Made by a program: the position numbers and the translations under genes. Shown piece by piece: positions 44,972 through 53,877 of a DNA stretch of 60,680 nt (its first letter is position 1; every line of letters begins with the position of its first letter). Below the pieces are notes generated by a model. The model had not been told where the DNA came from. It worked only from the letters and a program-made list of their open reading frames with translations, and made no database searches. Source of the DNA: Thermoplasmata archaeon (lineage in GTDB: Archaea > Thermoplasmatota > Thermoplasmata > Lutacidiplasmatales > UBA184); assembly GCA_028864975.1 (NCBI GenBank), contig JAGWLG010000020.1, positions 1 through 60,680 of the forward strand, in the 5' to 3' direction.

Positions 44972-47900
44972 GCGGCCCAGCCCCACCTTCGGGCCATCCT
45001 CGCCCCAGGTCCGTTCTTGTGCCTGCACCCGAGTCGGCCCCCCCGCCCGCTCCTGCTGTTCCCCTACCGCCGCCCCCTCCGCCTCCTCCCCCGCCAGGGC
45101 AGTTCCCGCCACCGCCCCCACCGCCTCCGGATCATGACCCCCAAGTCCTTGTTGTGGACCTCACCTCGGACGTGCTCCTGACAGCCTCCGCGGGCACCGG
45201 GAAGACCCACGCCCTGGTCGGCCGCTTCTTGGCCGCCATCAGCGATCCCCGAGAACCGGGAGGCCACCCAGCAGCTCAGGTCCCCACGACGGTGGCGATC
45301 ACCTTCAACATCGCCGCTGCGGCCGAGATGCGGAAGCGCGTCGAGCGCGCCATGAGGCACACCGCCACCGAGGGGTCCACCGGGTCCGCCCAGAGGCGCT
45401 CCTGGGAGAAGGTCCTCGATGTCCTGGACGCCGCCCGAATCTCCACGATCCATGCGTTCTGTGCGTCGCTCCTCCGCGAGCACCCGCTCGAGGCCCGGAC
45501 CATCGCCGGAGTGACCCCGGGGTTCGAGATCCTCGATGGGCCCGAGGCTGCGGTCCGATGGGACGAGGCGGTGCGAGCGACCTGGGTCCGATTGCAGCGA
45601 GAGCGGGGCGAGCTCTGGGACTCCTACCTTGACCTCTCGAGCGAGTTCGGAGGACGCGAGCTCGCGACTGCGCTTCGGGAACTGCAGGAACATCGCTTCC
45701 TGGTCACCCCTTCCTCCCTACGGACTCGGCCCCCCGCGAACGCTCCCGCGCCAGCCCGTCCTTTCCCCGCGACCTTCCTTCCGCGTCTGGCCGACCTGTG
45801 GGAGCAGGTCCAACGGGAGTATGCTCAGCTCAAGCGCGAGCGTGGGGCGCTCGACTTCGACGACCTCGAGGAGACCGCGCTCCTTCTCGTGTCCGATCCT
45901 GACATGGGAGACCGGATACGAGCGGGCATCCGACACCTGCTCGTGGACGAGTTCCAGGACGTCAGCCCTCGGCAGTTGAGATTGCTGTTGCTCCTGCGGG
46001 GTCGGGAACCTCCCGGGCGACGGGCCCTCTTCGCGGTCGGCGACCCGAAACAGTCCATCTACGCTTTCCGGGGGGCCCGCGGCGCGCTCCGAGAGCTTCG
46101 CACTGCCCTCCCGGGGCTCAAGCAAGCTCGCCTCGAGCGGACCCGGAGGTTCCGCGACCCCCTGGCGAGCTTCGTGAACCACCTCTCCTCCAGCCTGCTC
46201 CCTTCCGAAGCGATCGACGGCCCCTATACGCCCATCCTCCCTGCCGATCCTCTGGCAGCGACAGCTCCGTCCCCGACCGGGGTCGAGGTGGTCTGGCTGG
46301 AAGGCCGAGCGCGGGCGACGCCTTCGATCCCCCGCGACGAGGTTCGCCGCCAACTGGAAAGCAAGTTCATCGACCCCACCCTCCCCGGGCCGGTCGCGTC
46401 CGAGGAGTCGCTGGAACGCTCCGAGGCGGCGTTCATCGCCACCTGGGTCGAGGAGGTCCTCCGTCAAGGGAGGCGGGTGGGTTCATGGCGCCCGGGGGAC
46501 GGGAAGGAGGACCACGCGCTGGCCCCAGGGGACATCGCCGTGCTGCTCTCCTACCGGAGGCACCAGGAGGAGTACGTGGCCGCGCTCCGCGCTCGCGGCC
46601 TGAAGGTCGTGACGCATCCCGGGGCCGGCTTCCACGACCGTCCGGAAGTGCTGGATGTCCTGAACCTCCTCGCGGTCCTTGCGCGAGAGGGCGACGAGGT
46701 CGCGCTCTACGCGTTGCTCCGCTCCCCCATCTTCGGATGCTCCGACGAAGAGATCGCCACGTGGTTCCTTCCGTTCTCCACCACTCCACCGCTATCCGAC
46801 GCCCTGGCGCGGCGCGCCCGCGACGAGCCTTCCTCCCGGGCCGCCGAGGTCTCCGGATGCCTCGAGCGATGGCGTGCGCGTCGTTCGAACTCCGCACCTT
46901 CCGAGCTGCTACGGGACATCCTGGAGGAGGTCGGGGCGTGGGGGGTCTGGGCCGACGACGGCCGGGGGGGCCGTGCGGTGGCCAATATCGAGAAGCTCCT
47001 CGACATCGTCCGCGGCCTCCCGGGCGCCGGGGTCGTAGGCCTCAGCGCGATCCACCAACACCTTCTGGAACTGAGCGAGCGGGAGAGGGACGAGCCCGAA
47101 GCTGGGGTGGAACTCGCCCGCGACGCGATCAACGTGATGACCGTCCACGCCGCCAAGGGGCTCGAGTTCCCGGTGGTCATCGTGCCAGGGCTGCAACGCC
47201 AGTGGACCCGCCCGGGAGGTCCGCTCTTGGTCTCGCTGACGGGAGAGGTGGCGCTCGCCCCTCGAGACGCTTCGGACGAGGTGGACAGCCCCGAGACCGG
47301 CGAGAAGGATGAACTGCTCGCGGCGTACGAGCGGGTCAAGGGCGACCTCGCGCGTGACGAGGAGCACGAGGCCCGGCGGCTCCTCTACGTGGCCGTGACC
47401 CGGGCGAGGGAGCAGATCCTGCTCACGTGCGTTCAGCGACGCTCGAGCTCCGGGGTTCCTCTTTCCTCGACGCGCGAGCCGTGGCGCCGATGGGTGGACG
47501 AGGCTTTCCACCTCGACACGGGGGTGCTTCCTCTCGCGACCCCGGAAGGGTGGAGGCTCCTCCGCCGGCCCGCGCCCACGGTGCCCGAGGTCGAGCCCAC
47601 GGCGGGAGCAGGAGCGGGACCGACATCCACGTCGGGCGAGCCTGTACCCCTCGCGCTCTTGCCGCCCGGACGGCTCTTGAGGGGAGGCGGACGGGCCACG
47701 TTCACGATCTCCGAGCTAGACCAGATGCGTCAATGCGAGGCCCGGTGGTGGGACGCAAGGTCCTCGCCGTTGGAGGAAGGGCCCCAGGACTTGAGCGAGG
47801 GACAGGCGCGCCCGTCCGCGACGACCCTTGGAGCGCGCTCCTCAGCTGCGATCGATCCCGCACGACTGGGTTCGATGCTGCATGGCATCCTCGCGGAGGT

Positions 47901-48468
47901 CCCCTCGGGGGAGGAGGAGGGGCTGAGGCTGGCGCTCCAACGAGAGACCACTCCGCTACTCCCCGTGGGGGCGCCGCGCGACCAGCTCGTTGAGGCCCTG
48001 ATGTCGGACCTCAAGTGGACGTTCCAACAGGATGCGGGAACCCCGGGGGGGCCACCGCTCCGGGAAGAGCCCTTCCTCCTGCTGGTGGACAACACCGTGC
48101 TCCGCGGTCGGGCCGACGCCCTGTTCCTGGGGGAGGGGATCCCGATGGTCGAAGACTACAAGTTCGGCCCCAGCGACCCGGGCGGGGCCCGACGACAAGC
48201 GGGGGACTTCGACTTCCAGCTCGCTTGCTATGCGCTGGCCGTGCGCCGCGGACGTCGGCCCGTCCATGTTCGCCTCACCTTCCCCCGGGCCCGGACTGCG
48301 GCGGTGCGAGAGCTCTCGCCGCTGGAGCTGGACGAGTTCCACGCCTCCCTCCGCGAGCTGGTCGCCAAGGCCCTGCGGGTCATCGATGGCGAGGTGGCTC
48401 CGTCTCCGTGCTCGAACCCTGCCTGCCCGACCTGCTCGCAAAACGCTCGGAGCGAAGCCGCAGGCTAG
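44968..48468 (+). CDS. addA: AddA-like UvrD helicase with C-terminal nuclease
   Basis: 1,166 residues with all SF1 helicase motifs: Walker A SAGTGKTH near 74-81, Walker B LLVDEFQD near 325, GDPKQSIYAFRGA near 357, VMTVHAAKGLEFPVV near 723 and LLYVAVTRAREQI near 802. The C-terminal nuclease shows a GSMLHGIL motif, RGRADALF and VEDYKFG (about 1046-1065), so the site looks intact. The extreme C-terminus has SPCSNPACPTC, three clustered cysteines that may bind metal. Residues 20-58 are an unusual run of prolines before the helicase. It is the motor partner of the preceding AddB-like protein and probably processes DNA ends for recombination. It is convergent with radB. Confidence 0.85.
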   Translation: MSGPAPPSGHPRPRSVLVPAPESAPPPAPAVPLPPPPPPPPPPGQFPPPPPPPPDHDPQVLVVDLTSDVLLTASAGTGKTHALVGRFLAAISDPREPGGHPAAQVPTTVAITFNIAAAAEMRKRVERAMRHTATEGSTGSAQRRSWEKVLDVLDAARISTIHAFCASLLREHPLEARTIAGVTPGFEILDGPEAAVRWDEAVRATWVRLQRERGELWDSYLDLSSEFGGRELATALRELQEHRFLVTPSSLRTRPPANAPAPARPFPATFLPRLADLWEQVQREYAQLKRERGALDFDDLEETALLLVSDPDMGDRIRAGIRHLLVDEFQDVSPRQLRLLLLLRGREPPGRRALFAVGDPKQSIYAFRGARGALRELRTALPGLKQARLERTRRFRDPLASFVNHLSSSLLPSEAIDGPYTPILPADPLAATAPSPTGVEVVWLEGRARATPSIPRDEVRRQLESKFIDPTLPGPVASEESLERSEAAFIATWVEEVLRQGRRVGSWRPGDGKEDHALAPGDIAVLLSYRRHQEEYVAALRARGLKVVTHPGAGFHDRPEVLDVLNLLAVLAREGDEVALYALLRSPIFGCSDEEIATWFLPFSTTPPLSDALARRARDEPSSRAAEVSGCLERWRARRSNSAPSELLRDILEEVGAWGVWADDGRGGRAVANIEKLLDIVRGLPGAGVVGLSAIHQHLLELSERERDEPEAGVELARDAINVMTVHAAKGLEFPVVIVPGLQRQWTRPGGPLLVSLTGEVALAPRDASDEVDSPETGEKDELLAAYERVKGDLARDEEHEARRLLYVAVTRAREQILLTCVQRRSSSGVPLSSTREPWRRWVDEAFHLDTGVLPLATPEGWRLLRRPAPTVPEVEPTAGAGAGPTSTSGEPVPLALLPPGRLLRGGGRATFTISELDQMRQCEARWWDARSSPLEEGPQDLSEGQARPSATTLGARSSAAIDPARLGSMLHGILAEVPSGEEEGLRLALQRETTPLLPVGAPRDQLVEALMSDLKWTFQQDAGTPGGPPLREEPFLLLVDNTVLRGRADALFLGEGIPMVEDYKFGPSDPGGARRQAGDFDFQLACYALAVRRGRRPVHVRLTFPRARTAAVRELSPLELDEFHASLRELVAKALRVIDGEVAPSPCSNPACPTCSQNARSEAAG

Positions 48469-49157
48469 CCTGAGACGATCCCGGAATCCGTCAGGCGGAA
48501 GGTCGCGATGCCCCCATCGGGCACCGAGCGATGCTTCAGGAGCACAGCCCGACGCCAGCCCTCTCGGGCGCGCTCCAACCGCACGATCGTCTTCGCCACG
48601 TGATTGAGGAAGGAGCCACCGATGGGTTCGAACTGCCGTGTCTCGACGTCACGCCAGACCTGGTTCGTGATCAGGATGGGGATCGAGCAGTCGAGCCCTG
48701 CGTGAAGAAGGTCCGCCATCTGCGCCGAGAGGGATTGTCGGGCGGCGCCTTCCTCGTCGGTCCCCATCTGGAGACGGTAGAGAAGCGTCGCGGAGTCGAC
48801 GACCACGAGCCCGATCCGTTTCTCCTTCTCCACGGCCAGCGCCGAGGCCCGCTCCACCGCCCGTTCCTGTTCCTCGAGCGTCTTCGGGGAAGTGAGGAGG
48901 AGGCGACGGACCACGTGGGAGAGGTCCCCTCCTTGGCCCTGCGCGATCTGCGCGAGACGGTCGAGCGAGAGACCTTCGGTGTCCACGTAGACGACCCACC
49001 GGTCCGAGAGCGCGACGCGGGCGGTCAACCACAGGCACAGGTTGGACTTCCCGGTCCCCCCTTCGCCGAACAGCTCGGTGATGGCACCCTCCTCGAGACC
49101 CCCGCGAAGTAAGGCATCCAGCGACCGGATGCCCGTGGGAAGACGACCCTCTGCCAC
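48465..49157 (-). CDS. radB: RadB, archaeal RecA-superfamily recombinase paralogue
   Basis: 230 residues starting at a GTG. It consists of the RecA core only: LPTGIRSLDALLRGGLEEG, Walker A GEGGTGKSN, YVDTEGLSLDRL, Walker B LVVVDSATLLYR, and LITNQVWRD, then GGSFLNHVAKTIVRLER. The lack of an N-terminal helix-hairpin-helix domain distinguishes it from RadA. RadB is known from euryarchaea as a recombination mediator. Its 3' end overlaps the convergent addA gene by three bases. A CTTATCG box at 49181-49187 lies 27 bases before the GTG. Confidence 0.88.
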   Translation of the reverse strand: MAEGRLPTGIRSLDALLRGGLEEGAITELFGEGGTGKSNLCLWLTARVALSDRWVVYVDTEGLSLDRLAQIAQGQGGDLSHVVRRLLLTSPKTLEEQERAVERASALAVEKEKRIGLVVVDSATLLYRLQMGTDEEGAARQSLSAQMADLLHAGLDCSIPILITNQVWRDVETRQFEPIGGSFLNHVAKTIVRLERAREGWRRAVLLKHRSVPDGGIATFRLTDSGIVSG

Positions 49158-49180
49158 CGGCGCGTGGGACGCGACGTGGG

Positions 49181-49187
49181 CGATAAG
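49181..49187 (-). promoter_or_regulatory. TATA-like box of radB
   Basis: CTTATCG on the minus strand is centred 27 bases before the GTG start at 49157. It supports GTG as the true initiator. Confidence 0.5.
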
Positions 49188-49247
49188 GGCGACGTCGGGA
49201 GGCCTTGCCCCGGAGTCGGCCCGGTCCGAGTAGTTGCTCGAGCGAGG

Positions 49248-52200
49248 CTACCGTCTCCCGCCGAACGGGTCGGGAGCAACCTCATCGATTGGTCGGTCCG
49301 GGGACGGAGCCTTCTTCGCCGGGGGCGGCGAAAAGGCGGAGGCCGGAGGGGGAGCAGCCGCGGTCCAGGGCGCCGGTGTCGGTTCGATCGGGGCATCGAC
49401 CGGTAGTGTGGTGGGGGCGGCGGGTGGTGGGGCGGCCACCGGGCGAGGTGCGCCGTACCCTGGAGGTGGGGCCCCTGGAGCCACTCCGGGGCCTGCCCCT
49501 CCTCCCGCCATCATCGGCGTCGGGGCATAGGCAGCATCCCAGCTCCCCTCCGGGGACTGCCCGCCGGCAGGAGGAGCACGCCGTCGGCGGCCGGAGACGA
49601 TCGCCGCGACCACGGCGACGGCGAGCAACACGAAGAGGACGAGGAGCACCCAGAGCGGCATGGGGCCTACCATCGAGCCGAAGAACCCTGGTCCGGTGCT
49701 ACTGGGGGACCCAGCGGAGTTCACGACAAGGGAGATCGAGGTCGAGAAGGTGTGGCCGGCGTTGTCGTCCACGGTCAACGCGACCGTGAACGTTCCCGAT
49801 GCGGCGTAGGTGTGGGTGGGGCTCGCCCCCGTTCCCGTTACCCCGTCCCCGAAGCTCCAGCTGTAGACGTAGGGGGCGGTCCCTCCGGAGGCCCCCGCGG
49901 TAAAGGTGACGAGCTGCCCCGCTGTGGCGGGACTCGGGGAGGCCGAAGGCGTCGCGGTCAGCGTCCCCTGCCCGGTGGACTGAACGGTCACCGCCGGGGT
50001 GGAGGCGCTGGTGGAACCGGACGCGGTGTCCGTGACCGCGACGCTCGGGTGGAAGGTCCCCGCGGTGCTGAAGGTATGCTGAGGGCTCGCTCCGGTACCG
50101 CTGTTGCCGTCACCGAAGGTCCAGGCGTAGCTGTAGGCGGGGGTTCCTCCTGAGCACGAGGCCGAGAACGAGACGGCGAGGGGCGCCGACCCTGTGGTCG
50201 GCGTCGCGGTCGCGGTGCAGGTCAGTGGGCCGCTGACAGGGCTCACGCTCAGCGAGGCGGAAGACGCGGTCGCGGAGAGGCCGTTCTTGTCCGTGAAGCT
50301 CACGGACACCGTGTAGGTCCCCGAGGCCGTGGGCGTGCAGGAGTAGGTCGCTCCCGAGGATGCCGTGCATCCGAGGCTCGACGAGGAGGGGGTCCAGGCA
50401 TAGGACCCAGGTCCCGACCCCGTGCTCGTCGGGCTCTCCGTGAAGAGGACCGCCTGGCCCACCTGGGGGCTCGCCGGCGAGGGGGTTGGGGCGGTCAGGG
50501 CCGGCCGAGGGCTGACCACGTAGGATGCCGAGGCCGTGCTGCCGGTCCCCCCGTTCGAATCGGTGACCTTGAGGGTCACGACGTAGCTCCCAGCGGAAGT
50601 GGGGGAGCAGGTGACCGAGAGGGTCGTGCTGGCGCCGCAACCGAGCCCCGAGGCCGGGGCGGTGCTCCAACCGTACGACGGGCTGCCCGAGCCCGCCGAG
50701 GTCAGCGTCGAAGAGAACGTGACCGACTGGGACACATCCACCGACGCCACCCCGGGGGTCGGCACCGACACCGAGGGGACGGGAGAGACCGTGTACGAGG
50801 CGAGGCTCGCGCTTCCGGAGTTCCCGGCAGAGTCGGTGACAGTGACCGCGACGGAGTAGGTCGCCGCGACCGTGGGGGTGCAGGAGACCGAGCTGGACGT
50901 GGAGGAGGCACAGCCAAGCCCGCTCGCCGGCGAGTAGGTCCACGCAAAGACGTACCCGGTCCCCGAGCCTCCGGAGGGGCTCGTGGTGAAGCTGACCAGC
51001 TGCCCGGTGTCGACGGACGAGGGAGAGGGCGAGGGGGTGGTCACGCTGGGGTTCCCACCGGTCACCGTGATCGTGAAGGACGTGTTGGACCCCCATCCAC
51101 CATTGGAGTCCTTCACCATGGCGGTGGCCGCGTAGGCGCCGGCCGCGGATGGCGTGCAGCTCATCGTCGTCGTCGTGGAGGCCGTGCACCCGAGGCCGGT
51201 CGCAGGGGAGGTGGACCACGAGTAGGTGTCGCCCCCAGAACCCGGGAGCCCGGCGGACGTGGTGATCGTGAGGGAGCTACCCACGGCGACCGGGTTGGGT
51301 GATGCCGTGGGGATGGCCACCGTCGGGTCCGCGAAAACGGTGAAGGGGCTCGAGGTGGCCGAGGCGGTCGCGCCCAGACTGTCGGTGACCGTGACCGACA
51401 CGGAGTAGATGCTGGAGGCTGTCGGCGAGCAACTGACCGTGCTCGTGGTGGAGGGGACGCACCCCAAGCCCGTCGCCGGGACGGTGCTCCAAGCGAAGGA
51501 GGAATAGGTCCCGCTCCCCCCGGAGGCGGTGGTCGAGAAGGTGACGCTGCCCCCCGCGTCGGCGCTGGATACGTTTCCCGTTGGGGCGGTGGTCGAGAGC
51601 CCGCCTCCCGATCCACCAACGGTGAAGCTGTAGGCCGTGACGTTCTCGCCCCGCTGGTCGGTCTGGGTATTGCTGAGGGGGGTCCAGGCGGTGCCGAAGA
51701 AGCTCCCCTGGGCGGAGGCGACGGCGTTCACGTAGAACGAGAGCGTCCCCGTCGCGGTCGGGGTCCAGGCGACGACCAGCTGGTAGGTTGTCGAGCCCGG
51801 CCAACCGGTCGCTCCGGCCGTGATGATCGGGTAGGTCGTGGTCGTCGTGCAGAGGCCGTAGCACCCCGCGAGGGTCGACCCGGTCCCGGTCACCACCGGG
51901 GCGTTCGGCGTCGTATGGCTCACTACGCTGAGCTCGGAGAGCGCGGGGTTCGACGGGAAGGAGAGAGAGACGTTCTCCCCGCTCGCCGCGACGCTCGCCG
52001 AGTTGGAGACGTTGATGAAGATGTTCTCGGTCCCCCCGGCGGAGATCGAGGCCTTGTACCCGACGTTCACGATGGTCGGCGCCGGGTTCGCCGGGAGGAC
52101 GGGCGCGGCCGTCAAGGACTGGACGATGCAGTCGTTGGCCGAGTTCGACCACTCAGGCTGGAGGAAGAACCCGTGTCCTCCCTGGACGAAGTCCACCTGG

Positions 52201-53222
52201 TCCTGGTAGACCGTGGACCCCGCCGGCCAGACCCAGGCGCAGATGTCCCCAATCTCCCAGCCGCTGGCTGACCGCCAACCGCCCGCTCCCGGGTCCGTGA
52301 TGCTCTCCATGAACTCGTGGGAAGTTACGCTGAGCTCCCAGTCCGCGGTCTGGTCCCCGCTCGGACCGTAGGGGTAGACCGAGTCCGCCCAGGCCGAGCA
52401 GTTGTTGATCTGCTCCGCGACGTCGGGCATCATCGCGTAAGGGGTTCCGCTGCTGAGCTCCCCGTGGTAGGCGCAGTAGCTCGTGAAGGTGCACGAGCCC
52501 CCGTTGCACTCCCAGACATGTAGGGGCGTGAACATGAAGTACTGAACGTTCGCGCCCGTCGGCAGACCCTTCGAGGAGATCACGCTGTTGATCTGCGACT
52601 GGATCTGAGCGTCCGAGAGCGGGTTCGCTTGTCCGCATCCCCCGCAAGGGTAGGCGTTCGTGTCGATGATCGCCTCCTTGAACGTGACGGTCTTGCCAGG
52701 AGCACCGCTGCCATCGGTGTACTGCTGGGCGATGTCGATCCACGCGCTGTTCGAGGTGTTGAGGAAGAACGCCTCGATCGTGTGGATGTAGGCTGCCGTG
52801 GTCGGACTGAGCGCACTCGGGTCGTGCGAGGCGTCGTCGAACCCGTAGCCCTTCGGGTCCCAGAAGATGGCGTAGACCGAAGGGTTGTGCATCACCGCGC
52901 CGCCTCCATAGCTGAGGGGGCCACAGCCGGTCTGGGGATTGCAGGTCTGAGAGGGTAGCGCCGGGATCGCGGCCCGGGGGGGGTTGAGGGTGGCCGTTCG
53001 GGAGGGGAAGAAGTGGGTCCCGGGGGCCGCGGGAACCCCCCGCCCAGCGGGGGAAATCGCAACGTTCCCCGACGGGTGCGGCAACGCCTGCACGGTCGAC
53101 GGAGCGAGGACCGCGTGGTCGACCCCCGGCGAAGAGACCATCAGGAACGCTATCCCGAGGCCGACGAGGGCGAAGCTGGCGAGGGTCAGCGCGCGCCGTT
53201 GGTCACGTGGCCTTGCGTCCAT
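49248..53222 (-). CDS. Giant exordium-like surface protein with Ig/PKD repeats and C-terminal anchor
   Basis: About 1,324 residues. A signal peptide (LTLASFALVGLGIAFLMVSS) is followed by an N-terminal domain (about 90-400) with GGAVMHNPSVYAIFWDP, VTSHEFMESITDPGAGGW and GWEIGDICAW, which matches the plant exordium/phosphate-induced protein 1 family and its prokaryotic relatives. The HExxE-like pattern suggests metal binding, but catalysis is unproven. A CARDB-like beta domain (about 420-530), five Ig-like repeats with paired cysteines and two PKD domains (FGDGNSG, FGDGVTG) follow. A membrane helix (PLWVLLVLFVLLAVAVVAAIV) leads to a 110-residue Pro/Ala-rich cytoplasmic tail. ATG 53222 is chosen for the signal peptide. 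Confidence 0.8.
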   Translation of the reverse strand: MDARPRDQRRALTLASFALVGLGIAFLMVSSPGVDHAVLAPSTVQALPHPSGNVAISPAGRGVPAAPGTHFFPSRTATLNPPRAAIPALPSQTCNPQTGCGPLSYGGGAVMHNPSVYAIFWDPKGYGFDDASHDPSALSPTTAAYIHTIEAFFLNTSNSAWIDIAQQYTDGSGAPGKTVTFKEAIIDTNAYPCGGCGQANPLSDAQIQSQINSVISSKGLPTGANVQYFMFTPLHVWECNGGSCTFTSYCAYHGELSSGTPYAMMPDVAEQINNCSAWADSVYPYGPSGDQTADWELSVTSHEFMESITDPGAGGWRSASGWEIGDICAWVWPAGSTVYQDQVDFVQGGHGFFLQPEWSNSANDCIVQSLTAAPVLPANPAPTIVNVGYKASISAGGTENIFINVSNSASVAASGENVSLSFPSNPALSELSVVSHTTPNAPVVTGTGSTLAGCYGLCTTTTTYPIITAGATGWPGSTTYQLVVAWTPTATGTLSFYVNAVASAQGSFFGTAWTPLSNTQTDQRGENVTAYSFTVGGSGGGLSTTAPTGNVSSADAGGSVTFSTTASGGSGTYSSFAWSTVPATGLGCVPSTTSTVSCSPTASSIYSVSVTVTDSLGATASATSSPFTVFADPTVAIPTASPNPVAVGSSLTITTSAGLPGSGGDTYSWSTSPATGLGCTASTTTTMSCTPSAAGAYAATAMVKDSNGGWGSNTSFTITVTGGNPSVTTPSPSPSSVDTGQLVSFTTSPSGGSGTGYVFAWTYSPASGLGCASSTSSSVSCTPTVAATYSVAVTVTDSAGNSGSASLASYTVSPVPSVSVPTPGVASVDVSQSVTFSSTLTSAGSGSPSYGWSTAPASGLGCGASTTLSVTCSPTSAGSYVVTLKVTDSNGGTGSTASASYVVSPRPALTAPTPSPASPQVGQAVLFTESPTSTGSGPGSYAWTPSSSSLGCTASSGATYSCTPTASGTYTVSVSFTDKNGLSATASSASLSVSPVSGPLTCTATATPTTGSAPLAVSFSASCSGGTPAYSYAWTFGDGNSGTGASPQHTFSTAGTFHPSVAVTDTASGSTSASTPAVTVQSTGQGTLTATPSASPSPATAGQLVTFTAGASGGTAPYVYSWSFGDGVTGTGASPTHTYAASGTFTVALTVDDNAGHTFSTSISLVVNSAGSPSSTGPGFFGSMVGPMPLWVLLVLFVLLAVAVVAAIVSGRRRRAPPAGGQSPEGSWDAAYAPTPMMAGGGAGPGVAPGAPPPGYGAPRPVAAPPPAAPTTLPVDAPIEPTPAPWTAAAPPPASAFSPPPAKKAPSPDRPIDEVAPDPFGGRR
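49770..51620 (-). repeat. Tandem Ig-like/PKD coding repeats
   Basis: Seven consecutive units of about 255-280 bases within the exordium-like gene. The first five (in gene order) each encode a W-S-T-x-PA-x-GLGC string followed about 20 residues later by SC-x-PT, a regular cysteine pair; the fifth deviates (WTPSSSSLGC). The last two are PKD units with a FGDG core. The protein-level regularity suggests expansion by duplication. Confidence 0.65.
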
Positions 53223-53389
53223 GGGATCCGATCCGAGGGGAGCTGTGTCGAACCGTGGTACGCCCACGATAAGCGTTTCGAAAGTGGGTACGCTGACGAA
53301 GAAGCAGGTGTATAGCCGCCTACGAGGCGGAGCGAGGGGCGGGAGCGACCACGGACGAGGGTCGCGGCCGGTGCGCCGAACACTACGGT

Positions 53390-53524
53390 TCAGCGCGCTT
53401 TGAGGACCTTCTTGACGTTGGGGTGTTCCTTGTAGAAGATCTTCCCGCCGCAGTTGTCGCAGCGGACCCCGAACAGGTTCGCGTCCGAGGGGAGCGGCTC
53501 GTGGCAGCGGATGCAGCGGAACAT
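53390..53524 (-). CDS. rpo12: RNA polymerase subunit Rpo12 (RpoP)
   Basis: A 44-residue protein beginning MFRCIRCHEPL. It has two zinc pairs, CIRC and CDNCGGK, and ends KEHPNVKKVLKAR, the characteristic Rpo12/RpoP layout. The archaeal RNA polymerase needs this small zinc subunit for assembly and function. It follows the eL43 gene by eight bases, the usual neighbour in archaeal exosome superoperons, and is the last gene of the operon here. Confidence 0.92.
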   Translation of the reverse strand: MFRCIRCHEPLPSDANLFGVRCDNCGGKIFYKEHPNVKKVLKAR

Positions 53525-53532
53525 GGGACCCT

Positions 53533-53850
53533 CTACGGCGACGCGGCGCCCTTAACCTTTCCCTTGCCACCGGTCGCCGAGGCCGAGGAGGGCAGAGCGC
53601 TCTCCTCCTCGACACGGAAGATGGAGGGCGCGGGACGGAACGCGTAAGCGTCCGAGGCGAAGGTCCGCTCGCAGCGAGAGCAGCGCCAGAGCCCCGAGCC
53701 GATCCGGCGGACGGAGACCGTCGAGCACTTGGGGCAGCTGTAGGTCGCGATGCGGCCCCGTTCCACTTCCTGCGTGCGTCGCCGGATGCGGATGCCGTAG
53801 CGCGGACCCATCCAGCCGGTGATCCCGACCTTCTTCGTCCGCTTCGACAT
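53533..53850 (-). CDS. rpl37ae: Ribosomal protein eL43 (L37Ae)
   Basis: 105 residues of the large-subunit zinc-ribbon protein: MSKRTKKVGITGWMGPRYG at the start and a CPKC...CSRC zinc ribbon (about residues 39-60) with the VKRRA-like region replaced by VSVRRIGSGLWRC. The C-terminal 30 residues are a Ser/Ala/Gly extension beyond the usual end. It lies between rrp42 and rpo12 in the conserved order. Confidence 0.92.
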   Translation of the reverse strand: MSKRTKKVGITGWMGPRYGIRIRRRTQEVERGRIATYSCPKCSTVSVRRIGSGLWRCSRCERTFASDAYAFRPAPSIFRVEEESALPSSASATGGKGKVKGAASP

Positions 53851-53877
53851 GGCCTCCCCCCGCCCCCGTTCCCGTTC

